A stretch of DNA of 64,000 bases from Pseudomonas sp. SID14000 (GTDB lineage: Bacteria; Pseudomonadota; Gammaproteobacteria; Pseudomonadales; Pseudomonadaceae), in assembly GCF_002165135.1 (NCBI RefSeq), contig NZ_NFZQ01000010.1, positions 124,001 to 188,000 of the forward strand. The letters are read 5' to 3'. Below are positions 35,498 to 44,634 of the stretch, piece by piece; within the stretch, counting starts at the first letter, position 1; the number at the start of each line of letters is the position of its first letter. A model generated the notes under the pieces. The model ran no database searches. It was not told the origin of the DNA and saw only the letters and a list, made by a program, of their open reading frames with translations. The position numbers and the translations under genes were made by a program.

Positions 35498-36763
35498 ATG
35501 ACAACTCAAAACAGGGCCAAATGGCTCAGATTCCTTATTCTCATCCTCGGTGGCGGCACCATTTACAAGTTGGCGAACCTCAAGGACGCCTTCTATGTCC
35601 CCATGCAGGAATTCATGGGCCTCAATCACACTGAAATCGGCATGCTATTGAGTGCCAACGCGATCATCGCGACTGCACTGTTTGTGGTTGGCGGCCTGCT
35701 CGCCGATCGCTACGACACGCGCAAATTGATCCCCCTCGGGCTGATCGGGACCGGAAGCCTTGGGTTGTACCTGGCAACCTTTCCGCCCTTCAGCAGCCTG
35801 CTGATCGTGTTCAGTCTGTTGGCCGTCTGTGCCGACTGCCTGTTTTGGCCATCGCTGCTCAAAGCCATCCGTAATCTGGGTGACGATCAGGAACAAGGCC
35901 GGTTGTTCGGCCTGCTGGAAGGCGGACGTGGCGTGGTTGATACGCTGGTGGCCTTTTCCGCACTGGGCGTGTTCGTCGCCATGGGTTCGGGGGAAACCGG
36001 CCTGAAGTCGGCGATCCTGTTCTACTCGGTCATCGACATTGTGGCGGGCACCCTGACCTGGCTCCTGCTCAAGGGTGGTAATGTGCAATCGGCCGCCAGG
36101 CCGAAAAACGGTCTGGCGAACCTGATGGAAGCGATCAAGGTACCCGGTATCTGGTTGGTCAGTCTCAACGTGTTCATGGTCTACATCGTCTACTGCGGCC
36201 TGACCTATTTCATTCCCTACCTCAAGGAAATGTACGGGTTGCCCGTGGCGTTGGTAGGCGCCTACGGCATCATCAACCAATACTTCCTGAAAATCCTCGG
36301 CGGGCCTGCCGGCGGTTTCATTGCCGACAAGCAGTTCAAGAGCACCAGCCGTTACCTGAAGTGGGCCTTTCTGGCGCTATTGCCGCTGATGGGCGTGATC
36401 ATGCTGATTCCTAAAAGCCCGGGCTTCATCTATGCGGGGATGGCGGCCACCCTCTCCTTCGCCCTGATTGTGTTCTCGATGCGCGGCGTGTTCTGGGCGC
36501 CCATGGGCGAAGTCGGCATTCCGCAGCACATCACCGGCTCGGCCTTCGGCATCGGTTGCCTGATCGGCTATGCACCCGGCATGTTTGCCTACGTCATTTA
36601 TGGCGCGATCCTGGACCACTTCCCTGGTCAACAGGGCTACAACTATGTGTTCATCCTGATGAGCATGCTGGCCATTGCGGGCTTCATGGTGTCCAGCCTT
36701 CTCTATCAAGCGGTGCGCAAAAAATCCATGCCTACTGGCGGGGTCAGCGCGGTACAAGCCTGA
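35498..36763 (+). CDS. MFS transporter
   Basis: A 421-residue major facilitator with 12 membrane segments and the loop 2-3 motif GGLLADRYDTRKLIPLG. A short cytosolic stretch near residue 200 divides the halves. It forms one operon with the TIM-barrel gene and is probably under the MocR regulator. The stop is only 17 bp from the convergent arfB stop. Substrate cannot be told from sequence. Confidence 0.82.
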   Translation: MTTQNRAKWLRFLILILGGGTIYKLANLKDAFYVPMQEFMGLNHTEIGMLLSANAIIATALFVVGGLLADRYDTRKLIPLGLIGTGSLGLYLATFPPFSSLLIVFSLLAVCADCLFWPSLLKAIRNLGDDQEQGRLFGLLEGGRGVVDTLVAFSALGVFVAMGSGETGLKSAILFYSVIDIVAGTLTWLLLKGGNVQSAARPKNGLANLMEAIKVPGIWLVSLNVFMVYIVYCGLTYFIPYLKEMYGLPVALVGAYGIINQYFLKILGGPAGGFIADKQFKSTSRYLKWAFLALLPLMGVIMLIPKSPGFIYAGMAATLSFALIVFSMRGVFWAPMGEVGIPQHITGSAFGIGCLIGYAPGMFAYVIYGAILDHFPGQQGYNYVFILMSMLAIAGFMVSSLLYQAVRKKSMPTGGVSAVQA

Positions 36764-36780
36764 TCAATGAACCGCAGAGC

Positions 36781-37194
36781 CTAGAACTCCACCTTGCCCC
36801 GACCCGCCTTGACAGTGCTGCGCCTGGCTTTGCCTTCAAGGCGGCGGGTCTTCGAGCCGAGGGTCGGCTTGGTGGGTCGGCGTTTCTTCTCGGTCTTGCC
36901 GGCGGCGATGATCAACTCGGCAAGACGCGCCAGTGCATCAGCGCGGTTCTGCTCCTGTGTGCGGTATTGTTGTGCCTTGATGATCAACACGCCGTCGCCG
37001 GTGATGCGACTGTCACGCAGCGCCAACAGCCGCTCCTTGTAAAACTCGGGCAGCGACGAGGCGGGAATGTCGAAGCGCAGGTGCACGGCGCTGGACACCT
37101 TGTTGACATTCTGCCCACCTGCGCCTTGCGCACGGATGTATGTCAGTTCGATGTCGGCATCTGGCAGGTGCACGTTATTAGAGATGCTCAGCAT
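36781..37194 (-). CDS. arfB: Alternative ribosome-rescue factor ArfB (YaeJ)
   Basis: A 137-residue peptidyl-tRNA hydrolase of the release-factor class. The catalytic GGQ lies in [19 protein letters not shown] near residue 25, and the basic C-terminal tail ([20 protein letters not shown]) would enter the empty mRNA channel. It frees ribosomes stalled on non-stop mRNA. The start [14 protein letters not shown] at 37194 gives the normal length. Confidence 0.93.
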   Translation of the reverse strand: MLSISNNVHLPDADIELTYIRAQGAGGQNVNKVSSAVHLRFDIPASSLPEFYKERLLALRDSRITGDGVLIIKAQQYRTQEQNRADALARLAELIIAAGKTEKKRRPTKPTLGSKTRRLEGKARRSTVKAGRGKVEF

Positions 37195-37499
37195 GGCATG
37201 GCCCTTGTGATTCCCCTCCATTATCACAGCCTTCGCTGCTCGCCCACAGAACAAAATACGGTTGACCTCAACCACACTGATCGAGGCACCCCACTCCGCC
37301 ATTGCCGGTAGCCTCGATATCTGCCGCCTTCCTCAAGCCTTTTGCATAAATGCAACTATGCTAGGTCTGCTACCCGAACGGACTGAGCAGATCGAGCCTT
37401 CCGTCCATACGTCATGGCAAAACAATGGTAATGGGATTGATCCGCTTGGGTTGAATTGGCCATTGCTGCCTCTCAAGGCAGGTCTGCCGGAGGTTAAAA
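37195..37499. other. Gap between arfB and the formyltransferase gene, nothing recognised
   Basis: A 305-bp gap between divergent genes. A 90-codon open frame on the plus strand (37262-37534) has no coding look and overlaps the next gene in another frame. The ribosome binding site CCGGAGG of the next gene lies at its end. Promoters for both genes must be here but are not obvious. Confidence 0.4.
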
Positions 37500-38348
37500 G
37501 TGCGAATCGCTTTTCTGGTGAACCGGGACGTTGAGAGCAATCTCACTCTCAATTACCTGTTACCCGAGATTCACGAGAGCACAGTGGGAATATTCCTCTC
37601 GGAGAGAGTGGGATCGGGCAAGAAGGTGCCACGCATGCTCGGACAACTGGCATTGATCGAGCAGGACTTCTTCAATGCCTTGCCCCCTGGGTCAACCAGA
37701 TCGAGCGACCAGGTCAGCAGCGGGCTTCGATTCGGTTTTGCAGAACTGCAGCAACGCTTTGGGGTTCCTGTACAGGTATTGCCCAGCTTGAGGGATCCTG
37801 CGGGCCTGCAAATGCTGCAGGATGCGGGAGCGGATCTGTTCATCTCAATCCGCTTTGGTCAAATCCTGAAGAATGAAGCGTTGGCAATTCCGTCACGCGG
37901 CGTCCTCAATCTTCACTCTGGCCTCTTGCCTCAGTATCGAGGTGTTCTCGCGACCTTCCGGGCGCTGCTGAACGGGGCCCCGGAGATCGGCTGTACTCTC
38001 CACTGGATTGACAGTCCCGGCATCGATGTTGGTCGCATCATCGAGACTGCCCGGGTGGCAGTCGACAAGGAGCACTCCTTGCTGTGGCACATCCTTTCAC
38101 TTTATCAACCAGGCGCGCGTCTCATCATGAACGCAATCAGGCGCCTGGAGCGCAATGAGCCTATGCCGGGGACGTCTCAAGATCCATCTGCCGGGGCCTA
38201 CTACTCCTTTCCCAGCGAGGATGACCTGATGCAGTTCACGACACTGGGGTGGCGGCTCTTCGATCGCGAGGACGTTTGGGAGCTTTTCGAATCGTACGGA
38301 TTTCCGTTGCGGATAAATACTCTTCAAGCGCTGAACGGCGGCAGCTGA
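37500..38348 (+). CDS. Formyltransferase-family protein (Fmt-like fold), role unknown
   Basis: A 282-residue protein whose centre reads VLNLHSGLLPQYRGVLATF followed by TLHWIDSPGIDVGRII, with the Asn-His...Asp catalytic arrangement of 10-formyl-THF-dependent formyltransferases. The start is a GTG at 37500 with GGAGG eight bases upstream. It lacks the C-terminal Fmt domain for tRNA and stands alone, so it more likely formylates a sugar amine or small molecule. No sugar-nucleotide genes are next to it. Confidence 0.65.
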   Translation: MRIAFLVNRDVESNLTLNYLLPEIHESTVGIFLSERVGSGKKVPRMLGQLALIEQDFFNALPPGSTRSSDQVSSGLRFGFAELQQRFGVPVQVLPSLRDPAGLQMLQDAGADLFISIRFGQILKNEALAIPSRGVLNLHSGLLPQYRGVLATFRALLNGAPEIGCTLHWIDSPGIDVGRIIETARVAVDKEHSLLWHILSLYQPGARLIMNAIRRLERNEPMPGTSQDPSAGAYYSFPSEDDLMQFTTLGWRLFDREDVWELFESYGFPLRINTLQALNGGS

Positions 38349-38393
38349 TGCGAAGGCGGCCGCGTTTCGCGGACCGCCACGGGTGGAATGAGC

Positions 38394-38516
38394 TCAGCGC
38401 ATCATACCCAGCTCGGCATCATCCATCAGCGCCTTGGCCAATGCGCTCAGGTAATGCGCAGCCCAGATCAAAGCGAAAAAATCTGATTTTTCGAGGCAAT
38501 CAGAGAATTGATGTAT
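38394..38516 (-). pseudogene. C-terminal remnant resembling DUF3077 proteins
   Basis: On the minus strand a frame without a start reads DFFALIWAAHYLSALAKALM then DDAELGMMR and a stop. This resembles the C-terminal end of small Pseudomonas DUF3077 proteins. The upstream part is missing; a stop precedes it at about 38517. Confidence 0.35.
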
Positions 38517-38525
38517 TTAGCGCCA

Positions 38526-38948
38526 TCACATCAGGCAATAGAGTTCGGTGACCTGCGCCACAATCTCTCCCTTCGCATCATAGAGCCTCGCCTCTGGCGT
38601 CATGGCCATGGAGCGGGCCTCGAGTACATAGCGGTGCCCTGCCTCGAAATGCGCGTAGTCGATGGTCAGGTAGCATTGCCTTACCGTGCTGCCCCCCATC
38701 AGGCTGATGCCACCACCACCATTGACTTCGTAGTCGAACCTGACGACCAATTCATGGCTGCCGGGGCTGACCTCAAAGAAGCGACCGTCGCGCAGGCGTT
38801 GTTTATCCAGGCGTTCGGCCAACAGCACACGGTCATTCGGGAATGGCATCGAGAGATCGACCCAAGCCATCTGTGGGTTGGCAGTGGGCATCGGCGCCTG
38901 ACAACCAGCAATTGCAGCGATCGCGAGCAACAGTGTCAGCTTGCGCAT
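38526..38948 (-). CDS. Lipoprotein of the PA0061/PA0062 type
   Basis: A 140-residue protein with lipobox AIAGC (Cys 16) after a short hydrophobic signal, and a mature part of beta-strand type (LAERLDKQRLRDGRFFEVSP, ELVVRFDYEVNGG). It resembles a small Pseudomonas lipoprotein family of unknown role. The residue after the cysteine is Gln, which would sort it to the outer membrane. The start at 38948 was chosen so that the signal begins MRKLTLLL. Confidence 0.7.
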   Translation of the reverse strand: MRKLTLLLAIAAIAGCQAPMPTANPQMAWVDLSMPFPNDRVLLAERLDKQRLRDGRFFEVSPGSHELVVRFDYEVNGGGGISLMGGSTVRQCYLTIDYAHFEAGHRYVLEARSMAMTPEARLYDAKGEIVAQVTELYCLM

Positions 38949-39113
38949 GGTAGTTCCCCAAAGGCTCCTGGGCTCACTATTCAGGATACCGCCGACAAGT
39001 GTTGATGGGCGCATGAAGGGACGGCCGAAGCCCCTCGTTCGGCTTCATGCTCATGCTTGGTTCATGCAGCCCCTTCTCGTATGATCGTCGCAATCTGATT
39101 TGGAACGGATTTC

Positions 39114-40091
39114 GTGAAGTCGTTACCTGGAAATGTCCCAACTGCCCCCGCTGCCCCCAAGGACGTGAAATGGAACGCGAGTGAGGCTGCCAACCAGCTC
39201 TCATGGGACGACCTGCGGATCATCAAAACGCTCAGTGAGTGTGGCAATCGCGCTGCCACGGCCAAGAAGCTCGGCATCAACGTGTCCACCGTCTCCCGCA
39301 GGGTTTCCCAGGTTGAAAAAACACTTGGCGTAGCCTTGTTTGATCACCGCAAATCAGGCTATTTGCTCACCATCGAGGGCGCGGAATTACGTGCACTCGC
39401 CGAGCGCGTGGAGCTGGACATTGTCAGCGTGACGCGGCGTGTCTCACGTGCCGGCCAAGGGCCGCTCGGCAAGCTTCGTATCACCACCAGCGACTCACTG
39501 CTTCTTTACTTCCTCACCCCCATCATCGCGGACTTCAAGGCCCTCAACGAAGGCATCACGATTGAGGTGCTGGTGGGCAACGAATCACTGAGCCTTGCGC
39601 GAGACGAATCGGATATTGCGGTTCGAGCGACCAGGAAACCCGCCGAAAGCCTGGTGGGTCGCAAACTGGCCACAATCGCCTGGGCTCCCTACGGTAGCAG
39701 CAACCACATAGCGCCCACTCCTCTGTTCACTGAAGGCCAGGCATGGGTTTCCTATTCCGCAGCGCTGCGCGGGCTCAAAGCAACGAGCTATGTCGAAAAC
39801 AGGGTCGCTGCCGAGTGCATCTCGTACCGCACCGATTCGGTTGCGGCGGCAAGTGCTGCAATCGCGGCTGGCCTGGGGGTGGGTTTTTTGCCCTGTATGT
39901 TGGGTGATATCACGCCTGGGCTTGTACGCGTCGGCCCGGTGGTGCCGGAGCTGCAGGATGAGCTGTGGCTGCTGACGCACCAGGACATCCGCAAATCGTG
40001 GCGGGTCAAGGCCTTCATGACGTTCTGTGCAGCTGCCGTTGCCAACCAGAAGCCGTTGATCGAGGGCCAATTGGTACTCCCGGTCACGTAG
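39114..40091 (+). CDS. LysR-family transcriptional regulator
   Basis: A 325-residue regulator with helix-turn-helix LSECGNRAATAKKLGINVST at about residues 40-60 and a periplasmic-binding-like effector domain. It has about 25 extra residues rich in Ala, Pro and Asn before the helix-turn-helix. The start is a GTG at 39114, with GGAACGGA upstream. It converges with the RidA gene and may control it and the isochorismatase gene. Confidence 0.85.
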   Translation: MKSLPGNVPTAPAAPKDVKWNASEAANQLSWDDLRIIKTLSECGNRAATAKKLGINVSTVSRRVSQVEKTLGVALFDHRKSGYLLTIEGAELRALAERVELDIVSVTRRVSRAGQGPLGKLRITTSDSLLLYFLTPIIADFKALNEGITIEVLVGNESLSLARDESDIAVRATRKPAESLVGRKLATIAWAPYGSSNHIAPTPLFTEGQAWVSYSAALRGLKATSYVENRVAAECISYRTDSVAAASAAIAAGLGVGFLPCMLGDITPGLVRVGPVVPELQDELWLLTHQDIRKSWRVKAFMTFCAAAVANQKPLIEGQLVLPVT

Positions 40092-40111
40092 AGCGAAACC
40101 GGGAGTGCGGG

Positions 40112-40573
40112 TCACTCAGCGCGTGAGCCAAGTACCGCCTTGCAGGCGATTTCGATCAACTGAGGGCGCTGGGCAAGCCTCGATACGCCGATGATGTTAC
40201 TGGCGCATTGAGGCCGCTCTGTGCCGTAAGCGGCCTTGCGAACCGTGCCGACCACGGCAAAGGCCGCGTCCATGTCCAGTACGTAGAGCGTCTCTTCCAC
40301 CACATCTTCAAGCGTCGCTCCGTACAGCGCGAGCAGCTTGGAGATATTGTCGTAGCAGGCGCGCATCTGATCCCCCATCGAAGAGAAATCACACGGCCTG
40401 CCGTCACGATCCAAGGGTGCCGGCGCGACCAGGTTCCCTTCTTCGTCATGATTGAACTGGCCCGATACGTAGATCTCGTTCCCTACCCGCCGTGCCTGCG
40501 TATACCCGTAAGCCTTCTCCCACGGAACGCCCCAATAGGCGGTTTGTTTGTTGAGTGGTTGTGAAGCTGCCAT
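40112..40573 (-). CDS. RidA/YjgF-family protein, probably without the catalytic arginine
   Basis: A 153-residue Rid protein (GNEIYVSGQFNHDEEGNLV, QMRACYDNISKLLALYGATL). Archetypal RidA has an Arg before the VEV segment that binds the imine substrate. Here the matching stretch is PQCASNIIGVSRL, with Ser at that place as I align it. This suggests one of the other Rid subfamilies, which may lack imine deaminase activity. The start at 40573 drops six residues of an upstream in-frame extension. Confidence 0.75.
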   Translation of the reverse strand: MAASQPLNKQTAYWGVPWEKAYGYTQARRVGNEIYVSGQFNHDEEGNLVAPAPLDRDGRPCDFSSMGDQMRACYDNISKLLALYGATLEDVVEETLYVLDMDAAFAVVGTVRKAAYGTERPQCASNIIGVSRLAQRPQLIEIACKAVLGSRAE

Positions 40574-40836
40574 CGCTTTCTCCTGGCGCAAACCGGATCA
40601 GGTAGATCCGCGTTTGCGTGCGAATCCTAGCAGCAGGATGAACAAGCAAATGGCGCATTAATGCGTCCCTGAGAGCGCAAAAGTGAGCCACCGCTTCGCT
40701 CTGCGTTTCGCTATCTTGTGCTCGAACTCAAGCAACGGGCATCACTGAGGACGTCATCCAGTGCCTCAGCACAGTCTGCAGAAGGCAGGCGCCGTGACTT
40801 GTGCGATGACCATCATCCAGCTGACAGGGAACCAAA

Positions 40837-41523
40837 ATGAACAATCCAAAAACTGAAGTCCTGACCCCATTCAACAGCCAACTGATCTTCATCGATCAGC
40901 AGCCACAGATGGCCTTCGGCGTTCAGAGCATTGATCGCCAGACGCTGAAAAACAACACCGTAGGCCTGGCCAAGGCAGCCAGGATCTTCAATGTGCCCAC
41001 CATCATCACGACCGTCGAGACTGAAAGCTTCTCTGGGCACACCTACCCCGAGCTGCTCGCCGTCTTCCCCGACGCTCCGCTGCTGGAGCGAACCTCCATG
41101 AACTCCTGGGATGACCAGAAGGTTCGAGACGCACTCAAGAAAAACGGTCGCAACAAGATCATCGTATCCGGCCTGTGGACGGAGGTGTGCAACACCACCT
41201 TCGCTCTGTCGGCGATGAACGATGCCGGCTATGAAATCTACATGGTTGCTGACGCATCCGGTGGCACCACCAAGGAAGCCCACGACTACGCCATGCAACG
41301 CATGATTCAGGCAGGCGTAATTCCGGTGACCTGGCAGCAAGTACTGCTGGAATGGCAGCGCGACTGGAAAAACCGCGACACCTACGATGCCGTCATGGAA
41401 CTGGTGAAAGAACACTCCGGTGCCTACGGCATGGGGGTCGACTATGCCTACACCATGGTGCACAAAGCACCAGAGCGCGTTCAGCACGGCCCAACCCTGG
41501 CCCCGGTTGCTGCCGCTGTCTGA
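40837..41523 (+). CDS. Isochorismatase-like hydrolase (YcaC-type)
   Basis: A 228-residue cysteine hydrolase. The catalytic Asp is in LIFIDQQPQMAFGV, the Cys in VSGLWTEVCNTTFALSAM, and a Lys lies between them (DDQKVRDAL or KKNGRNK region). YcaC-like members have no settled substrate. A strong terminator follows the stop. It is divergent from the RidA gene across 263 bp. Confidence 0.85.
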   Translation: MNNPKTEVLTPFNSQLIFIDQQPQMAFGVQSIDRQTLKNNTVGLAKAARIFNVPTIITTVETESFSGHTYPELLAVFPDAPLLERTSMNSWDDQKVRDALKKNGRNKIIVSGLWTEVCNTTFALSAMNDAGYEIYMVADASGGTTKEAHDYAMQRMIQAGVIPVTWQQVLLEWQRDWKNRDTYDAVMELVKEHSGAYGMGVDYAYTMVHKAPERVQHGPTLAPVAAAV

Positions 41524-41530
41524 CCATTGC

Positions 41531-41552
41531 CAGCCCCTGCCTCCAGGGGCTG
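41531..41552 (+). terminator. Terminator after the isochorismatase-like gene
   Basis: CAGCCCCTG-CCTC-CAGGGGCTG, a nine-pair stem with four-base loop, then TTCATT. It begins 8 bp after the stop. Confidence 0.8.
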
Positions 41553-41699
41553 TTCATTGACCCGCTGATGGGTACGCCGGCTAGCTGAGCCAGGCCATCA
41601 AATCGAGTGTTTATCGTCTGTAGCCCGCGCCGAGGCTGCAGTGGCCTGCTCTGCCCACTCGAAACGTGCGTGCCCACTTCATTGATTAATGGATTTTTT

Positions 41700-42083
41700 A
41701 TGAACAGCGATCACTGCACTGTTCTTGCGACTGTCGCACTGAAAACAACCGGGCTCCTCAAGCCCTGGCAGGTCACGACTGCCAAGCGGTTGATGCTGGA
41801 GAACCTGGACACCGGCATAACGGTTACGGAACTCGCCCAAGCCTGCTCGCTGTCGCGCAGCCATTTCACTCGAATGTTCAGGGATACCATGCATGTGCCC
41901 CCGCAGCAGTGGATGCGTGAACAACGGTTGCGCAAAAGCAAAGAGCTACTGGGGGGCTCGGGAATGATGCTCGCGGAGATCGCACTGGAGTGCGGTTTCT
42001 GCGACCAGTCCCACTTCTGTCGAGCATTCGTGAAGGCCGAGGGGATGTCGCCGCAGACTTGGCAGCGACAAGCGTCTTTTTAA
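41700..42083 (+). CDS. Short AraC-family regulator, DNA-binding domain only
   Basis: A 127-residue protein that is almost only the AraC double helix-turn-helix: VTELAQACSLSRSHFTRMFR and LAEIALECGFCDQSHFCRAF. There is no ligand domain. The frame is open back to 41607, but MNSDHCTVLATVAL at 41700 is the sensible start. Targets unknown; the isochorismatase gene is directly upstream. Confidence 0.82.
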   Translation: MNSDHCTVLATVALKTTGLLKPWQVTTAKRLMLENLDTGITVTELAQACSLSRSHFTRMFRDTMHVPPQQWMREQRLRKSKELLGGSGMMLAEIALECGFCDQSHFCRAFVKAEGMSPQTWQRQASF

Positions 42084-42196
42084 ACTGAGTTTTTGCTCAA
42101 CCAAGGAGCACATCTGTACTCTTCTGATGCAGCGGCAGCAATCGACCTTTGAAGAAGAGCTGAGTATCACGAGCGGTTCGAGCCAGGCCTTCACTT

Positions 42197-43384
42197 TCAA
42201 ACGCTGCGCCCTAGCCGGCGAGCCCCCGGTGCAGCGCTGACGCCGTGCAATACCACGCTTAGCACGACGCAAGCGATGGTCGTGGCGATGATCGTGCTGC
42301 CCTCTTGCAACGGCGCATCGAGTACCAGCACAGCGAAAACGATAGAAGCTAGACCACGTGGCCCGAACCAGCCAATGAACAGACGGCTCTCGGCAGCCAG
42401 CTCGCTCCCGGCCAGGCTGACCCAGACAGGCACCATACGCACCAGTGACAGACTCAGCAGTGCATAGAACCATACCGAAGGCGACAGGATTTGCGTGGCC
42501 TTGGGTGCCACGTAGGCACCGAACACCACCCAGGTCAGCAGCGAAAGCGCTTCGCCGCAGGATTCGCCGGTCTTGAGCAGCGGCTGTGTTTCCCGATTGA
42601 ACAGGTAACCCGTCAGCAGACCTGCGCAGAACGCAGCGATAAAGCCGCTACCGCCCAATGCCTGGGCGCTGGCGAAACTCAGCAACGCCAGGGCGGGCAT
42701 CACCAGTTGTTGCCATGAGTCCATCTGCAGGCAGCGGCGTTGGGAAAGACGCAACAGTCTCCCCACTATCAGCGCCAGTACAGCCCCCGTCAGGACGCCG
42801 ATACCCAGTTCCTCCAAAAATAAATAACCCGCCAAGGCAAAGGGTACCGTCGAGCGGCTTTCCATCAGCAATACCAGCAGCAGGAGCAGAACCGGCACGC
42901 AGATACCATCGTTCAGCCCGCTTTCGACATTCAGGCTTTCACGCACATTGGCCGGCACGCCGGGGTTGGTCACAACCGCCTTGCCAAGGGCGGCATCGGT
43001 GGGGGCCAGTATCGTCGACAACAGGGCCATTTCCAGCCAGGGCATGCGTGGGAACATCAGCCACGCCGCAAGCCAGCCGGCGATCAGGGTCAGCGGCAAG
43101 CCAATCGTCAGCAGACGCAGTGGCAGGCTGCGGTGAAGGCGCAACTGAGCCAGATCAGCCTGGGCAGCATCGCTGAACAACACGATCGCCAGGGTAAGCT
43201 CGGCCAGTAGGCGAAGATCATGGCGATCCAAAGAAAGGTTCAGCAACCCGAACCCAGCCGGCCCGGCTATCAGGCCCGCCAGCAGGAACAACAGGGGCCC
43301 GTTGATGGGTTTGGACTCGAGCGCGCCGGCCAGGTTGGCGTAAAGCACCAGCAAGGCAGCCAGAACAGCCAGATTCTGATACAT
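42197..43384 (-). CDS. CPA1-family Na+/H+ antiporter (NhaP-like)
   Basis: A 395-residue membrane protein with about 12 segments. Signature sequences are STILAPTDAALGKAVVTNPG, RESLNVESGLNDGICVPVLL (acidic transport site) and FIGWFGPRGLASIVFAVLVL. The cytosolic tail of longer CPA1 members is missing. It probably takes part in pH and sodium balance. It stands alone, near the left edge of the stress island. Confidence 0.88.
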   Translation of the reverse strand: MYQNLAVLAALLVLYANLAGALESKPINGPLLFLLAGLIAGPAGFGLLNLSLDRHDLRLLAELTLAIVLFSDAAQADLAQLRLHRSLPLRLLTIGLPLTLIAGWLAAWLMFPRMPWLEMALLSTILAPTDAALGKAVVTNPGVPANVRESLNVESGLNDGICVPVLLLLLVLLMESRSTVPFALAGYLFLEELGIGVLTGAVLALIVGRLLRLSQRRCLQMDSWQQLVMPALALLSFASAQALGGSGFIAAFCAGLLTGYLFNRETQPLLKTGESCGEALSLLTWVVFGAYVAPKATQILSPSVWFYALLSLSLVRMVPVWVSLAGSELAAESRLFIGWFGPRGLASIVFAVLVLDAPLQEGSTIIATTIACVVLSVVLHGVSAAPGARRLGRSV

Positions 43385-43581
43385 GACAACCCACCGTGAT
43401 CGACACGACTGTATAAAAACGCTACCACTGCATTCGTGGCGTGGCGATCCGAAAGGCGGCAGAAGTTATCCTAGGTCAACAGTCGAGGTAATTAACCTGT
43501 AGGACCGCGTTGGTGGTGCAAGTCGCGGCACAGGAAATTGTCGAGCGTTTCGCCACGACCGAGCCGGCGATACCGCCTGAA

Positions 43582-44472
43582 TCAGTCTGCGGGCGCGCAC
43601 CTGACCGCCAGAATGCTGCACGGCGCATGGTTGACAAGCCGTTCGGTGGTATCACCGATAAGCTTGGCCCAGCGTCTGGGCTGAACTACACCTACCACCA
43701 CCACATCCATCTTCAACGTGGCGACGAGGGACTGGATGATGCGCAGCGGCGCACCTTCGATGAAGTAGCGCTGGGCGTAGGGGATGCCATGGATATCGGC
43801 CAGTTCATCGAACGGTACCTGGAGCGACTCGCGCACTTGCTCTACCCAAGGTGCTGCGAGGTCGGGATTGGCCAGCATGGGGATGGGCAAATCGTAGACC
43901 GACAGCAGGTGGACCTGGCCGTTGCATGCGCTCGCCAGTTGCCGCGCCGCCTCCACCAGCGCATGGTTCAGCGTTTTCTGAGCAAGCTCCGCCCTGGCCA
44001 CATCCACGGCGACCAGAATGTTCGCGGGCATGGTCGGGGCGTCGGCAGGCACGAACTGCAATGGCGCCTGGCACGTATGCAGCAACACATGTTCGATCGA
44101 GGACTTGTCGACCAGGCCAAGTACCGGACTGGCGGAACACCCCTTGATCACCAAGTCAGGCGCAAAGCGTGCGATACAGGCCGGTATGAGGTCACGCGCC
44201 GTGGCGGTTTCCACCGCCTCGAAGGTGGCGTGCATCCCTGTGGGGGCCTGCTCGTCGAGCAATGCCTTGAGCCCGGTACTGAAATGCCCAAAAGCGGCTG
44301 ACGGTTGTGAAGCTTTCTGCCCTTGATCGGGCAAGCCACGTTCGGCGGGCGTGTGGATGCCCAGTACGTGTAACGAAGCACCTGAGGCTTGAGCCAATGC
44401 CATAGCCCGACGCAGCGCGGCATGGGCTTCGACCCTGGTCATGACCAGAAGAATTCGTCGGTACAGGCTCAT
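43582..44472 (-). CDS. Universal stress protein, two-domain (UspE-like)
   Basis: A 296-residue tandem Usp protein (MSLYRRILLVMTRVEAHAAL; second domain from ANILVAVDVARAELAQ). The second domain ends VVVVGVVQPRRWAKLIGDTT, where the second Gly of the ATP loop is replaced, so ATP binding may be weak. Start at 44472. It faces the next usp gene, with one perfect FNR/ANR box between them, 76 bp from this ATG. Confidence 0.88.
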   Translation of the reverse strand: MSLYRRILLVMTRVEAHAALRRAMALAQASGASLHVLGIHTPAERGLPDQGQKASQPSAAFGHFSTGLKALLDEQAPTGMHATFEAVETATARDLIPACIARFAPDLVIKGCSASPVLGLVDKSSIEHVLLHTCQAPLQFVPADAPTMPANILVAVDVARAELAQKTLNHALVEAARQLASACNGQVHLLSVYDLPIPMLANPDLAAPWVEQVRESLQVPFDELADIHGIPYAQRYFIEGAPLRIIQSLVATLKMDVVVVGVVQPRRWAKLIGDTTERLVNHAPCSILAVRCAPAD

Positions 44473-44541
44473 CAGCCACCTCCGGGCACGAATGTGGTGT
44501 GCCGCACCGCTGTCATTATCGAAGCTGACGCTCAGCCGATC

Positions 44542-44555
44542 TTGATAAATATCAA
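44542..44555. promoter_or_regulatory. Perfect FNR/ANR box TTGATAAATATCAA
   Basis: Matches TTGAT-N4-ATCAA fully. It is shared by divergent usp genes (ATGs at 44472 and 44635). Confidence 0.85.
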
Positions 44556-44634
44556 GGCCGTCAAGCCCCACTGCGTCACCCTTGGCCTGAACCGGTGGGC
44601 CTTCATCGAGGCTACCATCGCCGTGGAGGCCATC

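Noticed and set aside
37262-37534. Plus-strand 90-codon frame before the formyltransferase gene
   Set aside because: It overlaps the well-supported formyltransferase in another frame and has no protein-like pattern.
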